From Sulfurovum sp. (GTDB lineage: Bacteria > Campylobacterota > Campylobacteria > Campylobacterales > Sulfurovaceae), in contig QNZV01000007.1 of the NCBI GenBank assembly GCA_003978395.1, positions 1 through 8,829 of the forward strand: a stretch of DNA of 8,829 bases. Reading direction: 5' to 3'. Within the stretch, counting starts at the first letter, position 1. Every line of letters begins with the position of its first letter. Shown in pieces: positions 1 through 6,438 of this stretch. A program made the position numbers and the translations under genes. The notes under the pieces were generated by a model. It was not told the origin of the DNA and did not search any database. It worked only from the letters and a program-made list of their open reading frames with translations.

Positions 1-532
1 AAGCAGCAGGACCAAAGAATGATTCATTTGCTTCAAGAGCAGGACAAGAGTAGTGACAAGCACCACACTGAATACATAAATCAGAGTCTAAGAAGTTATT
101 AAACTCTGCAATACTCTGTTTTGTCTCATGTGTTGGATGTGGCTCAACATCAGCAACAACATAAGGTTTAACGGCTGCATGTTTTTCCCAAAAGTCTGAT
201 TTATCAATAATCATATCTTTTACAGCACGTTTTTTAGAACTTGGGTCTAAAGTAATCTCATTATTAAATAAGTCAAGAAGTTCAATAGCATTTTGCTTAC
301 ATGCAAGAACAGCTTTTCCATTAACTTTAATGGCACATGCTCCACAAATACCATGACGACAAGAACGACGATAAGAGAAAGAGCCATCATGTTCCCATTT
401 GATTTTGTTCATAAGGTCAAGAATCAATTCATCTTTTCCGACTTCCATGGTATAACTTTTATAAGATGGAAGATAGTCAGTTTCGGCATTAAATCTAAAT
501 GCCTTTATAGTTACTTTACGTGTATTGTTCAT
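1..532 (-). CDS. sdhB: Succinate dehydrogenase/fumarate reductase iron-sulfur subunit (5' part; 3' end beyond the left edge)
   Basis: This is the electron-transfer subunit of a succinate:quinone oxidoreductase, which carries electrons between the flavin of SdhA and the membrane quinone site. I translated 177 codons from the minus strand. The N-terminal ferredoxin-like [2Fe-2S] domain has Cys58, Cys63, Cys66 and Cys78 (motif CRHGICGAC, then AC). The second domain begins a [4Fe-4S] site at Cys153, Cys156, Cys159 and Cys163 (CIQCGACHYSCP). The third cluster and the C-terminus lie outside the window. Two in-frame ATGs sit back to back (535 and 532). I chose 532 because a strong AAGGAGGT lies 5 bases before it and only 2 before the other. 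The gene follows sdhA by about 10 bases, so the two are co-transcribed. Sequence alone does not tell fumarate reductase from succinate dehydrogenase; the frdB name is equally possible. Confidence 0.93.
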   Translation of the reverse strand, partial: MNNTRKVTIKAFRFNAETDYLPSYKSYTMEVGKDELILDLMNKIKWEHDGSFSYRRSCRHGICGACAIKVNGKAVLACKQNAIELLDLFNNEITLDPSSKKRAVKDMIIDKSDFWEKHAAVKPYVVADVEPHPTHETKQSIAEFNNFLDSDLCIQCGACHYSCPALEANESFFGPAA

Positions 533-536
533 CATT

Positions 537-544
537 ACCTCCTT
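537..544 (-). promoter_or_regulatory. Strong Shine-Dalgarno of sdhB overlapping the sdhA stop codon
   Basis: On the minus strand AAGGAGGT runs from 544 to 537. It shares its AA with the TAA stop of sdhA (545-543) and favours the ATG at 532 over the one at 535. The overlap suggests that ribosomes finishing sdhA help start sdhB (inference). Confidence 0.75.
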
Positions 545-2258
545 AATATTTTCTTTCCATTGGCTCAAATTTACCTTGAACTACTTCGCCCCACTCATGA
601 GTCATATTAAAATCTTTGTCCATGTATGCATAGGTATGTTTCATGAATTTTTCGTCATCTCTTGTTGGGAAATCTTCACGGTAATGACCACCACGACTCT
701 CTTCACGGTTCAATGCACCATAAACAATAAATTTAGAGAACTCCAACATATGACCAAGCTCTGTAGCCTCTTGTAAGTCGGTATTGAATGTTTTTGATTT
801 ATCATCAATTCTAATATTTTTAAATCTTACAAGAAGAGTATTTATTAGTTCAAGTTGCTCCTCTAAAGACTCTTTTGTTCTAAAGACACCAGCATTTTTA
901 GTCATACCATTTTGTAACTCTTCTCTAAGAGCTGGAACTCTCTCTGAACCATTTGAACGAATAAGTGTTTTCATCTCATTAATACAAGCATCTGCATCTG
1001 ATAGACTTGCAGGACGTAGTTCAATACCTTCATCAAGGGTTTTAACCATATTTTCCCCTGCATGACGACCAAATAGTAACGCTTCAAGTACAGAGTTAGC
1101 ACCCAATCTATTTGCACCATGTACAGATACACAAGAACACTCTCCAGCAGCAAAGAAACCTTCTACCATTTCTGTAGGAGACTTACGCACTTGACAGTTA
1201 ATATTGGTTGGAATACCACCCATAGAGTAGTGTGCCGTTGCAGAGATATGAATAGGCTCTTTAAGCATATCTTGCCCTTGGAATGCAATTGCAAGCTCTC
1301 TAAGCTCTGGAAGTTTTGTCAAAATAATTTCTGGGTCAAGGTGTGTTAAGTCAATATTTACCGATTGACCATCTTTACCAACACCTCTACCTTGACGAAC
1401 CTCTTCCATAATGGCACGGCTTACAACATCACGAGATGCAAGTTCCATAGCATTAGGAGCATACTTTGTCATAAAACGTTCACCTTCGCTATTGAAAAGA
1501 CGACCACCTTCTCCTCTGGCTGCTTCAGAAATGAGTACACCTGAACCACCAAGTCCACTTGGATGGAACTGTACAAACTCCATATCTTCTAACGGAAGAC
1601 CATGACGTGCAACAATAGAGAGTGAATCTCCTGTATTTGCATGTGCATTTGAGTTAAATCTAAATGCTCTTCCGTGTCCACCTGTAGCAAACATTGTTAC
1701 TTTTGCATTAAAAATAGCAGGTTTAGAGTTTCTAATATCATAGGCTACAACTCCTGAAACTTTACCATCTTCATAGATAAGGTCAGAACAGTACCACTCA
1801 TCAAATACTTCAATTCCTGCTCTATCTGCTTGTTCGTATATAGTCTGAAGAAGTGTTAACCCTGTTCTATCTTTTGCATAACATGCACGTGGTTTAGATT
1901 GTCCACCAAAAGGACGAATAGCAATATCGCCATCTTTATCACGTGAAAATACTGCACCCATTCTTTCAGCCCAACGAATGGTTTCTGGTGCTTTTGAACA
2001 CATGAACTCAACACAATCTTGATCTGCAAGGTAGTCAGAACCTTTGACTGTATCAAACTCATGAAGTTCGGTAGAATCATCTTTTCCTAGTGCTGCATTA
2101 ATTCCACCTTGAGCCGCTCCTGAGTGGCTTCGTAGTGGGTGTAGTTTTGTAATAACTGCCGTCTTCTTTCCTGCTTCTGTTAGCTCTTTAGCTGCTGCTA
2201 ACCCAGCTAACCCAGCTCCAACAATTACAGCGTCATATTCGTAGATTTTAACATCCAT
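543..2258 (-). CDS. sdhA: Succinate dehydrogenase/fumarate reductase flavoprotein subunit
   Basis: This is the catalytic FAD subunit that interconverts succinate and fumarate in the (oxidative or reductive) TCA cycle, on the cytoplasmic face of the membrane complex. The 571-residue length is close to E. coli SdhA. The Rossmann dinucleotide motif GAGLAGL is at 14-20. His45 in RSHSGAAQGG is the expected covalent FAD attachment site. Substrate and catalytic positions by family alignment are His232 (HPSG), Arg276 (ASRD), His343 (AHYSMGG) and Arg384 (GANRLGANS). There is no Tat or Sec signal, so it is unlike the periplasmic methylmenaquinol:fumarate reductase of Campylobacter. The start at 2258 has AAAGGA about 9 bases upstream. 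sdhB follows immediately. No cytochrome b anchor gene precedes it, unlike the frdCAB order, so the anchor may lie past sdhB off the left edge. Whether it works as Sdh or Frd is not decided by the sequence. Confidence 0.95.
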   Translation of the reverse strand: MDVKIYEYDAVIVGAGLAGLAAAKELTEAGKKTAVITKLHPLRSHSGAAQGGINAALGKDDSTELHEFDTVKGSDYLADQDCVEFMCSKAPETIRWAERMGAVFSRDKDGDIAIRPFGGQSKPRACYAKDRTGLTLLQTIYEQADRAGIEVFDEWYCSDLIYEDGKVSGVVAYDIRNSKPAIFNAKVTMFATGGHGRAFRFNSNAHANTGDSLSIVARHGLPLEDMEFVQFHPSGLGGSGVLISEAARGEGGRLFNSEGERFMTKYAPNAMELASRDVVSRAIMEEVRQGRGVGKDGQSVNIDLTHLDPEIILTKLPELRELAIAFQGQDMLKEPIHISATAHYSMGGIPTNINCQVRKSPTEMVEGFFAAGECSCVSVHGANRLGANSVLEALLFGRHAGENMVKTLDEGIELRPASLSDADACINEMKTLIRSNGSERVPALREELQNGMTKNAGVFRTKESLEEQLELINTLLVRFKNIRIDDKSKTFNTDLQEATELGHMLEFSKFIVYGALNREESRGGHYREDFPTRDDEKFMKHTYAYMDKDFNMTHEWGEVVQGKFEPMERKY

Positions 2259-2279
2259 TCTGCCATTTCCTTTAAAAAA

Positions 2280-2296
2280 AGAAACATAAAGTTTCT
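2280..2296. repeat. Small inverted repeat in the sdhA leader
   Basis: AGAAAC and GTTTCT form perfect 6-base arms around a 5-base loop (ATAAA). It lies between the proposed sdhA -10 box and the sdhA ribosome binding site. It could be a short leader hairpin, but arms this small are also expected by chance in AT-rich DNA. Confidence 0.35.
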
Positions 2297-2310
2297 AAGA
2301 ATTTGTTAAG

Positions 2311-2316
2311 ATTATA
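2311..2316 (-). promoter_or_regulatory. Candidate -10 box of the sdhAB promoter
   Basis: A perfect TATAAT lies on the minus strand about 53 bases before the sdhA start codon. There is no clear -35 hexamer, which fits Campylobacterota sigma-70 promoters, where the -35 element is poorly conserved. A 10-base palindrome, ATAAGCTTAT (2320-2329), lies just upstream, where a regulator could bind. Confidence 0.5.
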
Positions 2317-2378
2317 TTCATAAGCTTATTACAAGCTATTGAATGCAAAACTATAGCACTTAATAGAGTTAATTATGT

Positions 2379-2384
2379 TACAAT
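2379..2384 (+). promoter_or_regulatory. Candidate -10 box of thiL
   Basis: TACAAT on the plus strand, preceded by TATGT, lies about 26 bases before the thiL GTG. It would give a leader of roughly 20 bases containing the AAAGG ribosome site. No convincing -35 is seen. Confidence 0.4.
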
Positions 2385-2410
2385 TTTTCCACTAATATTA
2401 AAGGTTAAGT

Positions 2411-3229
2411 GTGAATAAAGAAGATTATTTAATAAGTAAAATAAGTTCATCTTATGTAGGAGATGATGGAGCTGTGGTAGATAATAGGGTCTATAGTATG
2501 GATGCTTTTTTTGAGAATGTACATTTTAAAAGAGATTGGATGAGCTTGTCACAGATAGCAAGAAAAGCAATGCTTGTAAATCTCTCTGATGCTATTGCTA
2601 TGAATGCTAAACCATTGTATGCTTTGGTAACACTTTCTCTCCCTAAAAATATTGATGTGCAAGAGATAGATGAGATAGTTGAATCGTTACATAAAGTAGC
2701 AAAAGAGTATAGTTGTGAGATTATAGGTGGAGATACCATAGCAGGAGAACGGCTTGACTTTACTATTACTATTATCTCTCAAACAGACAATGCATTAACA
2801 AGAAAAGGTCTACAAGAGGGAGATTTTTTAGCCTATACAGGAACACTAGGAGAGAGTAAACGAGATTTGAATAGACTTTTTAATGGAGAAAAGATTTCTA
2901 GTAGTTCAAAATTTATAGAGCCAATTCTCAGAAAAGAGTTTATAGAAAAAGCAAGAAAATATCTACGAACAGGAATGGATATTAGCGATGGACTCTTTTG
3001 TGATACCAACAAAATGTTAAAAATGAATGATATGGGATTGAGTCTATTAGAAGAGATTAGTGATGAGGTAGGAAGCAGTGGAGAAGAGTACGAGATGTTG
3101 GTCTCTTTTGCACCAGAATATTATAAAAAAATTATTGAAATAGCTAAAGAGACAAATACGCCTTTAATTATTTTTGCTAAAGTATCTAATAATAAGTTTT
3201 ATTTCGGTTGTTCAAATCATCATTTTTAA
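2411..3229 (+). CDS. thiL: Thiamine-monophosphate kinase
   Basis: It phosphorylates thiamine monophosphate to the cofactor thiamine pyrophosphate, in the cytoplasm, using ATP. The 272-residue protein belongs to the PurM/AIR-synthase-like kinase fold. GDDGAV is at 17-22. The stretch DAFFENVHF (31-39) matches the family's TDxxVEGVHF. Next come NLSDAIAMNA (57-66, metal/ATP site) and GGDT at 106-109. GMDISDGL at 188-195 is the second acidic motif, and SSGEEYE at 222-228 matches the family's SGGEDYE, with the second position (first Gly) changed to Ser. It is shorter than the E. coli enzyme (about 325), as recalled for Campylobacter homologues. It starts with GTG, with AAAGG 6 bases upstream (2400-2404). 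It diverges from sdhA. In Campylobacter I recall truD next to thiL; here a different gene set follows. Confidence 0.92.
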   Translation: MNKEDYLISKISSSYVGDDGAVVDNRVYSMDAFFENVHFKRDWMSLSQIARKAMLVNLSDAIAMNAKPLYALVTLSLPKNIDVQEIDEIVESLHKVAKEYSCEIIGGDTIAGERLDFTITIISQTDNALTRKGLQEGDFLAYTGTLGESKRDLNRLFNGEKISSSSKFIEPILRKEFIEKARKYLRTGMDISDGLFCDTNKMLKMNDMGLSLLEEISDEVGSSGEEYEMLVSFAPEYYKKIIEIAKETNTPLIIFAKVSNNKFYFGCSNHHF

Positions 3230-3283
3230 TAATATTATAAATTTAACTTTAAATAATAATAAAGTATATAAAAAAACGACACT

Positions 3284-3301
3284 ACTTATATTTATATAAG
3301 T
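3284..3301. repeat. Perfect 8-base dyad upstream of the envelope-protein operon
   Basis: ACTTATAT and ATATAAGT are perfect inverted arms separated by TT. The dyad sits just upstream of the probable promoter of the four-gene run, a plausible operator position. The surrounding DNA is extremely AT-rich, so chance cannot be excluded. Confidence 0.35.
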
Positions 3302-3317
3302 TATATTATGTTAATAT
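3302..3317 (+). promoter_or_regulatory. Candidate -10 region of the four-gene operon
   Basis: Two -10-like hexamers lie here: TATATT at 3302-3307 and TAATAT at 3312-3317. Either would start transcription about 30-40 bases before the first gene's ATG (3357). I cannot choose between them, and no -35 is clear. The 3230-3356 spacer shows no other gene and no convincing terminator for thiL, so read-through from thiL is possible. Confidence 0.3.
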
Positions 3318-3356
3318 TCTACCTTGTCTACTTGTCTAAAGGAAGAGGATTTAAAA

Positions 3357-3929
3357 ATGAAAAAAAATAATTATAAAAAAGTAGTACTATTAGGAGTAAT
3401 AACTCTTAGTATAATTTATTTTTATCTATCTGCAGAAAAGAGATCTTCTTTAGATTTCAATCAAAGTTTTATTTTTAATAGTATGAAAAATAAAACTTTT
3501 AATATAGAGGTTACTAAAAAACATTTTAAAGTCAAAGAGCTAAAGGGAAAAGTTGTTTTTGTAAAAGTTTTTGGTTGGGATTGTCAATATTGTAAAAAAG
3601 AGATACCTGAACTTATTCAATTAAAAAATAAATTTAGAACAGCCTTTGATATAATTGCTATCGAGTCTCAACACCATTCAAATGAAGAAAATCTCAACCT
3701 TATAGAAAAAAATCATATTAATTATCATATTGTCAATGGAGATAGACAAAAGCATTTTCTTGATTATCTAAAAGAAGAGTATAAATGGGAAGGGATTATC
3801 CCTATGACAATAGTGATTGGTACTGATGGTCAAGTTTTGGCATTTGAAGTTGGACACAAGTCGTACAGTTTAACAACACTTCTTCAAACAACACTTCAAC
3901 TGATAACTAAAAAAGCAGTATCTTATTGA
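3357..3929 (+). CDS. TlpA-like membrane-anchored thioredoxin-fold protein
   Basis: This is a probable periplasmic thiol-disulfide oxidoreductase held to the inner membrane. The 190-residue protein starts with a basic N-terminus and one hydrophobic segment (about 9-25) with no obvious cleavage site. A thioredoxin fold follows: GKVVFVKVF (64-72), the active site WDCQYCKKEIPEL with Cys76 and Cys79, and the cis-proline Pro149 in IIPMTIV, followed by GTDGQV. TlpA/ResA members usually read WCxxC; here Trp is one residue further from the first Cys and the dipeptide is Gln-Tyr. I chose the ATG at 3357, with GAGG 8 bases upstream; an upstream TTG at 3324 would add 11 residues spanning this ribosome site. 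It is the first gene of a four-gene run, 18 bases before the lipoprotein gene. The substrate is unknown. Confidence 0.82.
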   Translation: MKKNNYKKVVLLGVITLSIIYFYLSAEKRSSLDFNQSFIFNSMKNKTFNIEVTKKHFKVKELKGKVVFVKVFGWDCQYCKKEIPELIQLKNKFRTAFDIIAIESQHHSNEENLNLIEKNHINYHIVNGDRQKHFLDYLKEEYKWEGIIPMTIVIGTDGQVLAFEVGHKSYSLTTLLQTTLQLITKKAVSY

Positions 3930-3947
3930 TAAAGGAGAAAAGTAAAG

Positions 3948-4853
3948 ATGAAGTATCAGCTACTAATGCTATTGTCTTTCATAACCATATTACTATTTAC
4001 AGGTTGTGAAAAAAGTGAAGAAGAGCATGAGAGTAATAATAGTCCTATTGTAATTAATCAAATAGAGCAAAATATTACTAATAAAGAGACCAGTTTGGGT
4101 TGTCAAAACAAGAATGACAATGACTCAAAAGAGTGTACAGAGGAAGAGGTAGAATCTACTAATTTTATACTTCGTACATTAAAAAGAGATTTGGAAAATC
4201 AGAAAGAGAGTAATATTGGTACCATAAGAGAACGTCTTACTATTTCATTAAAAGAGATAGGAGAAGAGGCGAATGAAAAGAGTACATTAAAAGAGAATTT
4301 AGAAGCTTTAGTCAATGAACTTAGTGAAAATAAGAAAAAAAGTTTAGAGGATTTTGTTAATCACATTGATGAGTTTAAAAGAGTAGATGAAAATATATTG
4401 AATACTTATTCTAATGATAAAAAAATTTCTACAATAAAAGATGAGTTAAAAACCTTGATTTCAAAAGAGGATTCAAAGGTAAAATCAAAAGTTGTAAAAA
4501 AAAGATTAGAGAGACTAATTGCTGATGCAACTCAGTCTAAAAAGGATTTAGCTCAGACAGAAAAGAGTCTTGAGCAATTGGTAAAAGAGGTAGAAGATAG
4601 AAATCTCCCATCTGTAACAAAATTTGCTAATGCTATTATAGAGGATGTATCTAGTAAAAAAATCAGTATTGTAAAAGAGGATAATGAGTATCTAATCATC
4701 AAAGTAAAAGAGGGAGATAATCTCTCTTTGTTGGCAAAAAGATATTATAACAATGCACGTAAATATAAACTTATTTATGAGGCAAATAAAGATAAGATAA
4801 GTTCAGACTATGAGATTTATCCAGGCTCAGAACTTTTCATACCTAAAATTTAA
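3948..4853 (+). CDS. LysM-domain lipoprotein with long charged helical region
   Basis: This is a predicted lipoprotein that could bind peptidoglycan. A 19-residue signal ends in the lipobox LFTGC, so Cys20 would be lipidated. Residues 21-70 are acidic and Asn/Ser-rich, with two cysteines (Cys52, Cys63). From about 70 to 230 the sequence is Lys/Glu-rich with Leu/Ile spacing and looks like helix or coiled coil. A LysM domain closes the protein (about 252-300): KVKEGDNLSLLAKRYY, then IYEANKDKI and YPGSELFIP. The whole is 301 residues. AAAGGAG (3931-3937) lies 10 bases before the ATG. It sits 18 bases after the thioredoxin-like gene and 14 before the rhodanese-like one. By family knowledge LysM binds N-acetylglucosamine-containing glycans. 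An envelope tether or scaffold is my inference; no specific family name is recognised. Confidence 0.82.
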   Translation: MKYQLLMLLSFITILLFTGCEKSEEEHESNNSPIVINQIEQNITNKETSLGCQNKNDNDSKECTEEEVESTNFILRTLKRDLENQKESNIGTIRERLTISLKEIGEEANEKSTLKENLEALVNELSENKKKSLEDFVNHIDEFKRVDENILNTYSNDKKISTIKDELKTLISKEDSKVKSKVVKKRLERLIADATQSKKDLAQTEKSLEQLVKEVEDRNLPSVTKFANAIIEDVSSKKISIVKEDNEYLIIKVKEGDNLSLLAKRYYNNARKYKLIYEANKDKISSDYEIYPGSELFIPKI

Positions 4854-4867
4854 AAAAGGAGTAAGTG

Positions 4868-5479
4868 ATGAAAAATAATAAGATGATGATAGGTCTAATG
4901 TTGTTAGCTAATATTTTAGTTGCAGGTAATGTAAATATTACAGAAGAGTTGGAGTATGTTGTTATTCATGATGGAGATAAAGAGATTAAAATAGAGAGAA
5001 TTCAGGATGTAAAACATAGGTTAACGTCTGATTTTAGTAAAACCTCAAGAGAGTGTCCACCCTTTTGTGTACAACCTATGAGTATAGGAGATGTAAGAAC
5101 CATTGGAGAGCTTGAGGTGTTAAAATATATTAAAGCGATGGAAACAGATGATTCGGATACGCTCTTAATTGATGCTAGAACAAAGGATTGGTCACGTAAT
5201 GGAACTATTCCTAGCTCAATTAATTTACCCTTTACTATGATTCAGAAGGATAGTAAATATCTTAATAAAATTCTTAATCTTTTAGGTGCTAAAGAAGAAA
5301 ATGGAAAGTGGAATTTTAATAAAGTACCAAGTATGATAATTTTTAGTAATGGTCTATGGGATGCTCAGGCTACAAAAGCAATTAAAAGTCTCGTCGCATT
5401 AGGTTGTCCTGAGGATAAAATTTTATACTATCGTGGTGGTATGCAGAGCTGGAATATCCTTGGGCTAACAGTTGAATAA
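4868..5479 (+). CDS. Secreted rhodanese-like protein lacking the catalytic cysteine
   Basis: This is a 203-residue rhodanese-fold protein predicted to be exported: Met-Lys start, hydrophobic 6-18, probable cleavage after LVA (19). A CPPFC motif lies at 63-67, followed by VQPM. The rhodanese fold is visible as LLIDARTKDW (99-108), NGTIPSSINLPF (111-122), MIIFSNGLW (156-164) and YYRGGMQSW (187-195). The active-site loop normally begins with Cys; here that position is Ser160. Sulfurtransferase activity is therefore doubtful, and a binding or regulatory role is possible. Cys180 is the only other cysteine in the mature part. A GTG at 4865 is also in frame, but AAGGAG (4856-4861) is better spaced for the ATG at 4868. 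It is the third gene of the operon, 14-17 bases from its neighbours. Confidence 0.8.
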   Translation: MKNNKMMIGLMLLANILVAGNVNITEELEYVVIHDGDKEIKIERIQDVKHRLTSDFSKTSRECPPFCVQPMSIGDVRTIGELEVLKYIKAMETDDSDTLLIDARTKDWSRNGTIPSSINLPFTMIQKDSKYLNKILNLLGAKEENGKWNFNKVPSMIIFSNGLWDAQATKAIKSLVALGCPEDKILYYRGGMQSWNILGLTVE

Positions 5480-5496
5480 AAAGGAAAAAAAGAATT

Positions 5497-6405
5497 ATGT
5501 TTATAAAAAAAATAACTATTCTACTCTTGTTGGGATTATCTTCTCTTTATGCTAAAAACGACTTGATGATAGGTCTAGTTGATATTGTTAATGAGGCTGA
5601 AGAGAAAAAATCAGAAGATAAAAAAGTTCTAAATTATCTATTTAAACAGAGAATGCGAACACAATGGATAGCAAGAGATGCTCTTTTAATTACGATGGAC
5701 TTTAATAGTAGTTTTTATCAAAAAGAGATGCTACAAAAGGCGGATGCTTTTAATAAAAACCTTAATAGTCTATTAGATAGCAAAAAAGATATAGAAAAAG
5801 CAGAAAAAAAAGATTCAAATTTTACAGAAACAATAAAAGATTTAAATGCTACATGGAGATTTTTTTATGAGAGTGTAAAAAAAATATCAAAAAACTCTAA
5901 AGATAAAGAGGCATTAAAGTTTATTGAAGAGAACAATATAAAACTTTTAAATGATATATCTTATATTGTTACTAGTTTTATCAAATCATACCATAGTAAA
6001 AACAAACTAGAAGCCTCTATGGAGCATACTAAAAGTATATTGTATACACAAGTTGGAAAGCCTAGAGTCTATATTTCAAAGTTGATTAAAGAGAGATTTT
6101 TAGTTAATCAAAATATGAAAAAAGAATCGAATCAAAAAAAATTAGAACAGAGTATCAAAGATATGGATAGATTAATGAAAGCTCTAAAAGATGGAGATAA
6201 GATATTAGAGCTTCATGGAACAGAAGATAGACAAATTTTAGAAAAAATGGATATTGGTCAAAAAATTTGGGAAGAGATAAAGAATTTTGTCCAAAAGAAA
6301 AAACTAACAGAGAAAGATATTATAGCTCTTGTTAAAAAGAATGATGATTTTATAAAAGCTCAAACAGAGGTTGTAAAATTAATAAGAGCTTCAAATGATA
6401 ATTAA
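5497..6405 (+). CDS. Secreted protein with two PilJ/NarX-type sensor helical domains
   Basis: This 302-residue protein has a cleavable Sec signal (hydrophobic 5-18, probable cut after LYA at 19). The rest is almost all helix-forming, Lys/Glu-rich and free of cysteine. Two stretches resemble the N-terminal domain of PilJ and of NarX-like sensors. The first is about 44-130, opening FKQRMRTQWIARD and closing TWRFFYESV. The second is about 181-266, opening VGKPRVYISKLIKERFL and closing KIWEEIKNFV. The pattern recalls the family's GRQRMLSQR helix and W..F helix. No HAMP, signalling or further membrane segment follows, so it would be a free-standing periplasmic sensor or binding protein (inference). 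AAGGA lies 11 bases before the ATG, a rather long spacing. It is the last gene of the run; its stop codon lies inside the terminator stem. Confidence 0.75.
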   Translation: MFIKKITILLLLGLSSLYAKNDLMIGLVDIVNEAEEKKSEDKKVLNYLFKQRMRTQWIARDALLITMDFNSSFYQKEMLQKADAFNKNLNSLLDSKKDIEKAEKKDSNFTETIKDLNATWRFFYESVKKISKNSKDKEALKFIEENNIKLLNDISYIVTSFIKSYHSKNKLEASMEHTKSILYTQVGKPRVYISKLIKERFLVNQNMKKESNQKKLEQSIKDMDRLMKALKDGDKILELHGTEDRQILEKMDIGQKIWEEIKNFVQKKKLTEKDIIALVKKNDDFIKAQTEVVKLIRASNDN

Positions 6406-6427
6406 TGGTCGATTTTATCGACCATTA
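6403..6427. terminator. Bidirectional hairpin terminator between convergent genes
   Basis: TAATGGTCGA and TCGACCATTA pair perfectly over 10 bases around a 5-base loop (TTTTA). On the plus strand CCATAATTTTATTAT follows, a weak T-rich tail; the minus side is also AT-rich. The hairpin lies between the convergent four-gene run and hemL. Its left arm contains the TAA of the PilJ-like gene. Confidence 0.7.
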
Positions 6428-6438
6428 CCATAATTTTA

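Noticed and set aside
293..1605. Several plus-strand open frames of 60-105 codons across sdhB/sdhA
   Set aside because: They lie antisense to clearly conserved sdhA/sdhB sequence, have no good ribosome sites and give no recognisable protein; they are shadows of the coding strand.
3229..3238. Palindrome ATAATATTAT after thiL as a terminator
   Set aside because: No GC pairs and no T tail; it is expected in DNA this AT-rich.
3324..3356. Upstream TTG start for the thioredoxin-like protein
   Set aside because: The extra 11 residues would be encoded across the ribosome site itself; the ATG at 3357 has good GAGG spacing and begins a normal anchor sequence.
3360..3367. A8 tract at the start of the thioredoxin-like gene as a phase-variable switch
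   Set aside because: It encodes Lys-Lys-Asn in a typical anchor N-terminus; phase variation in this phylum usually uses longer G/C tracts, and A8 is common by chance here.
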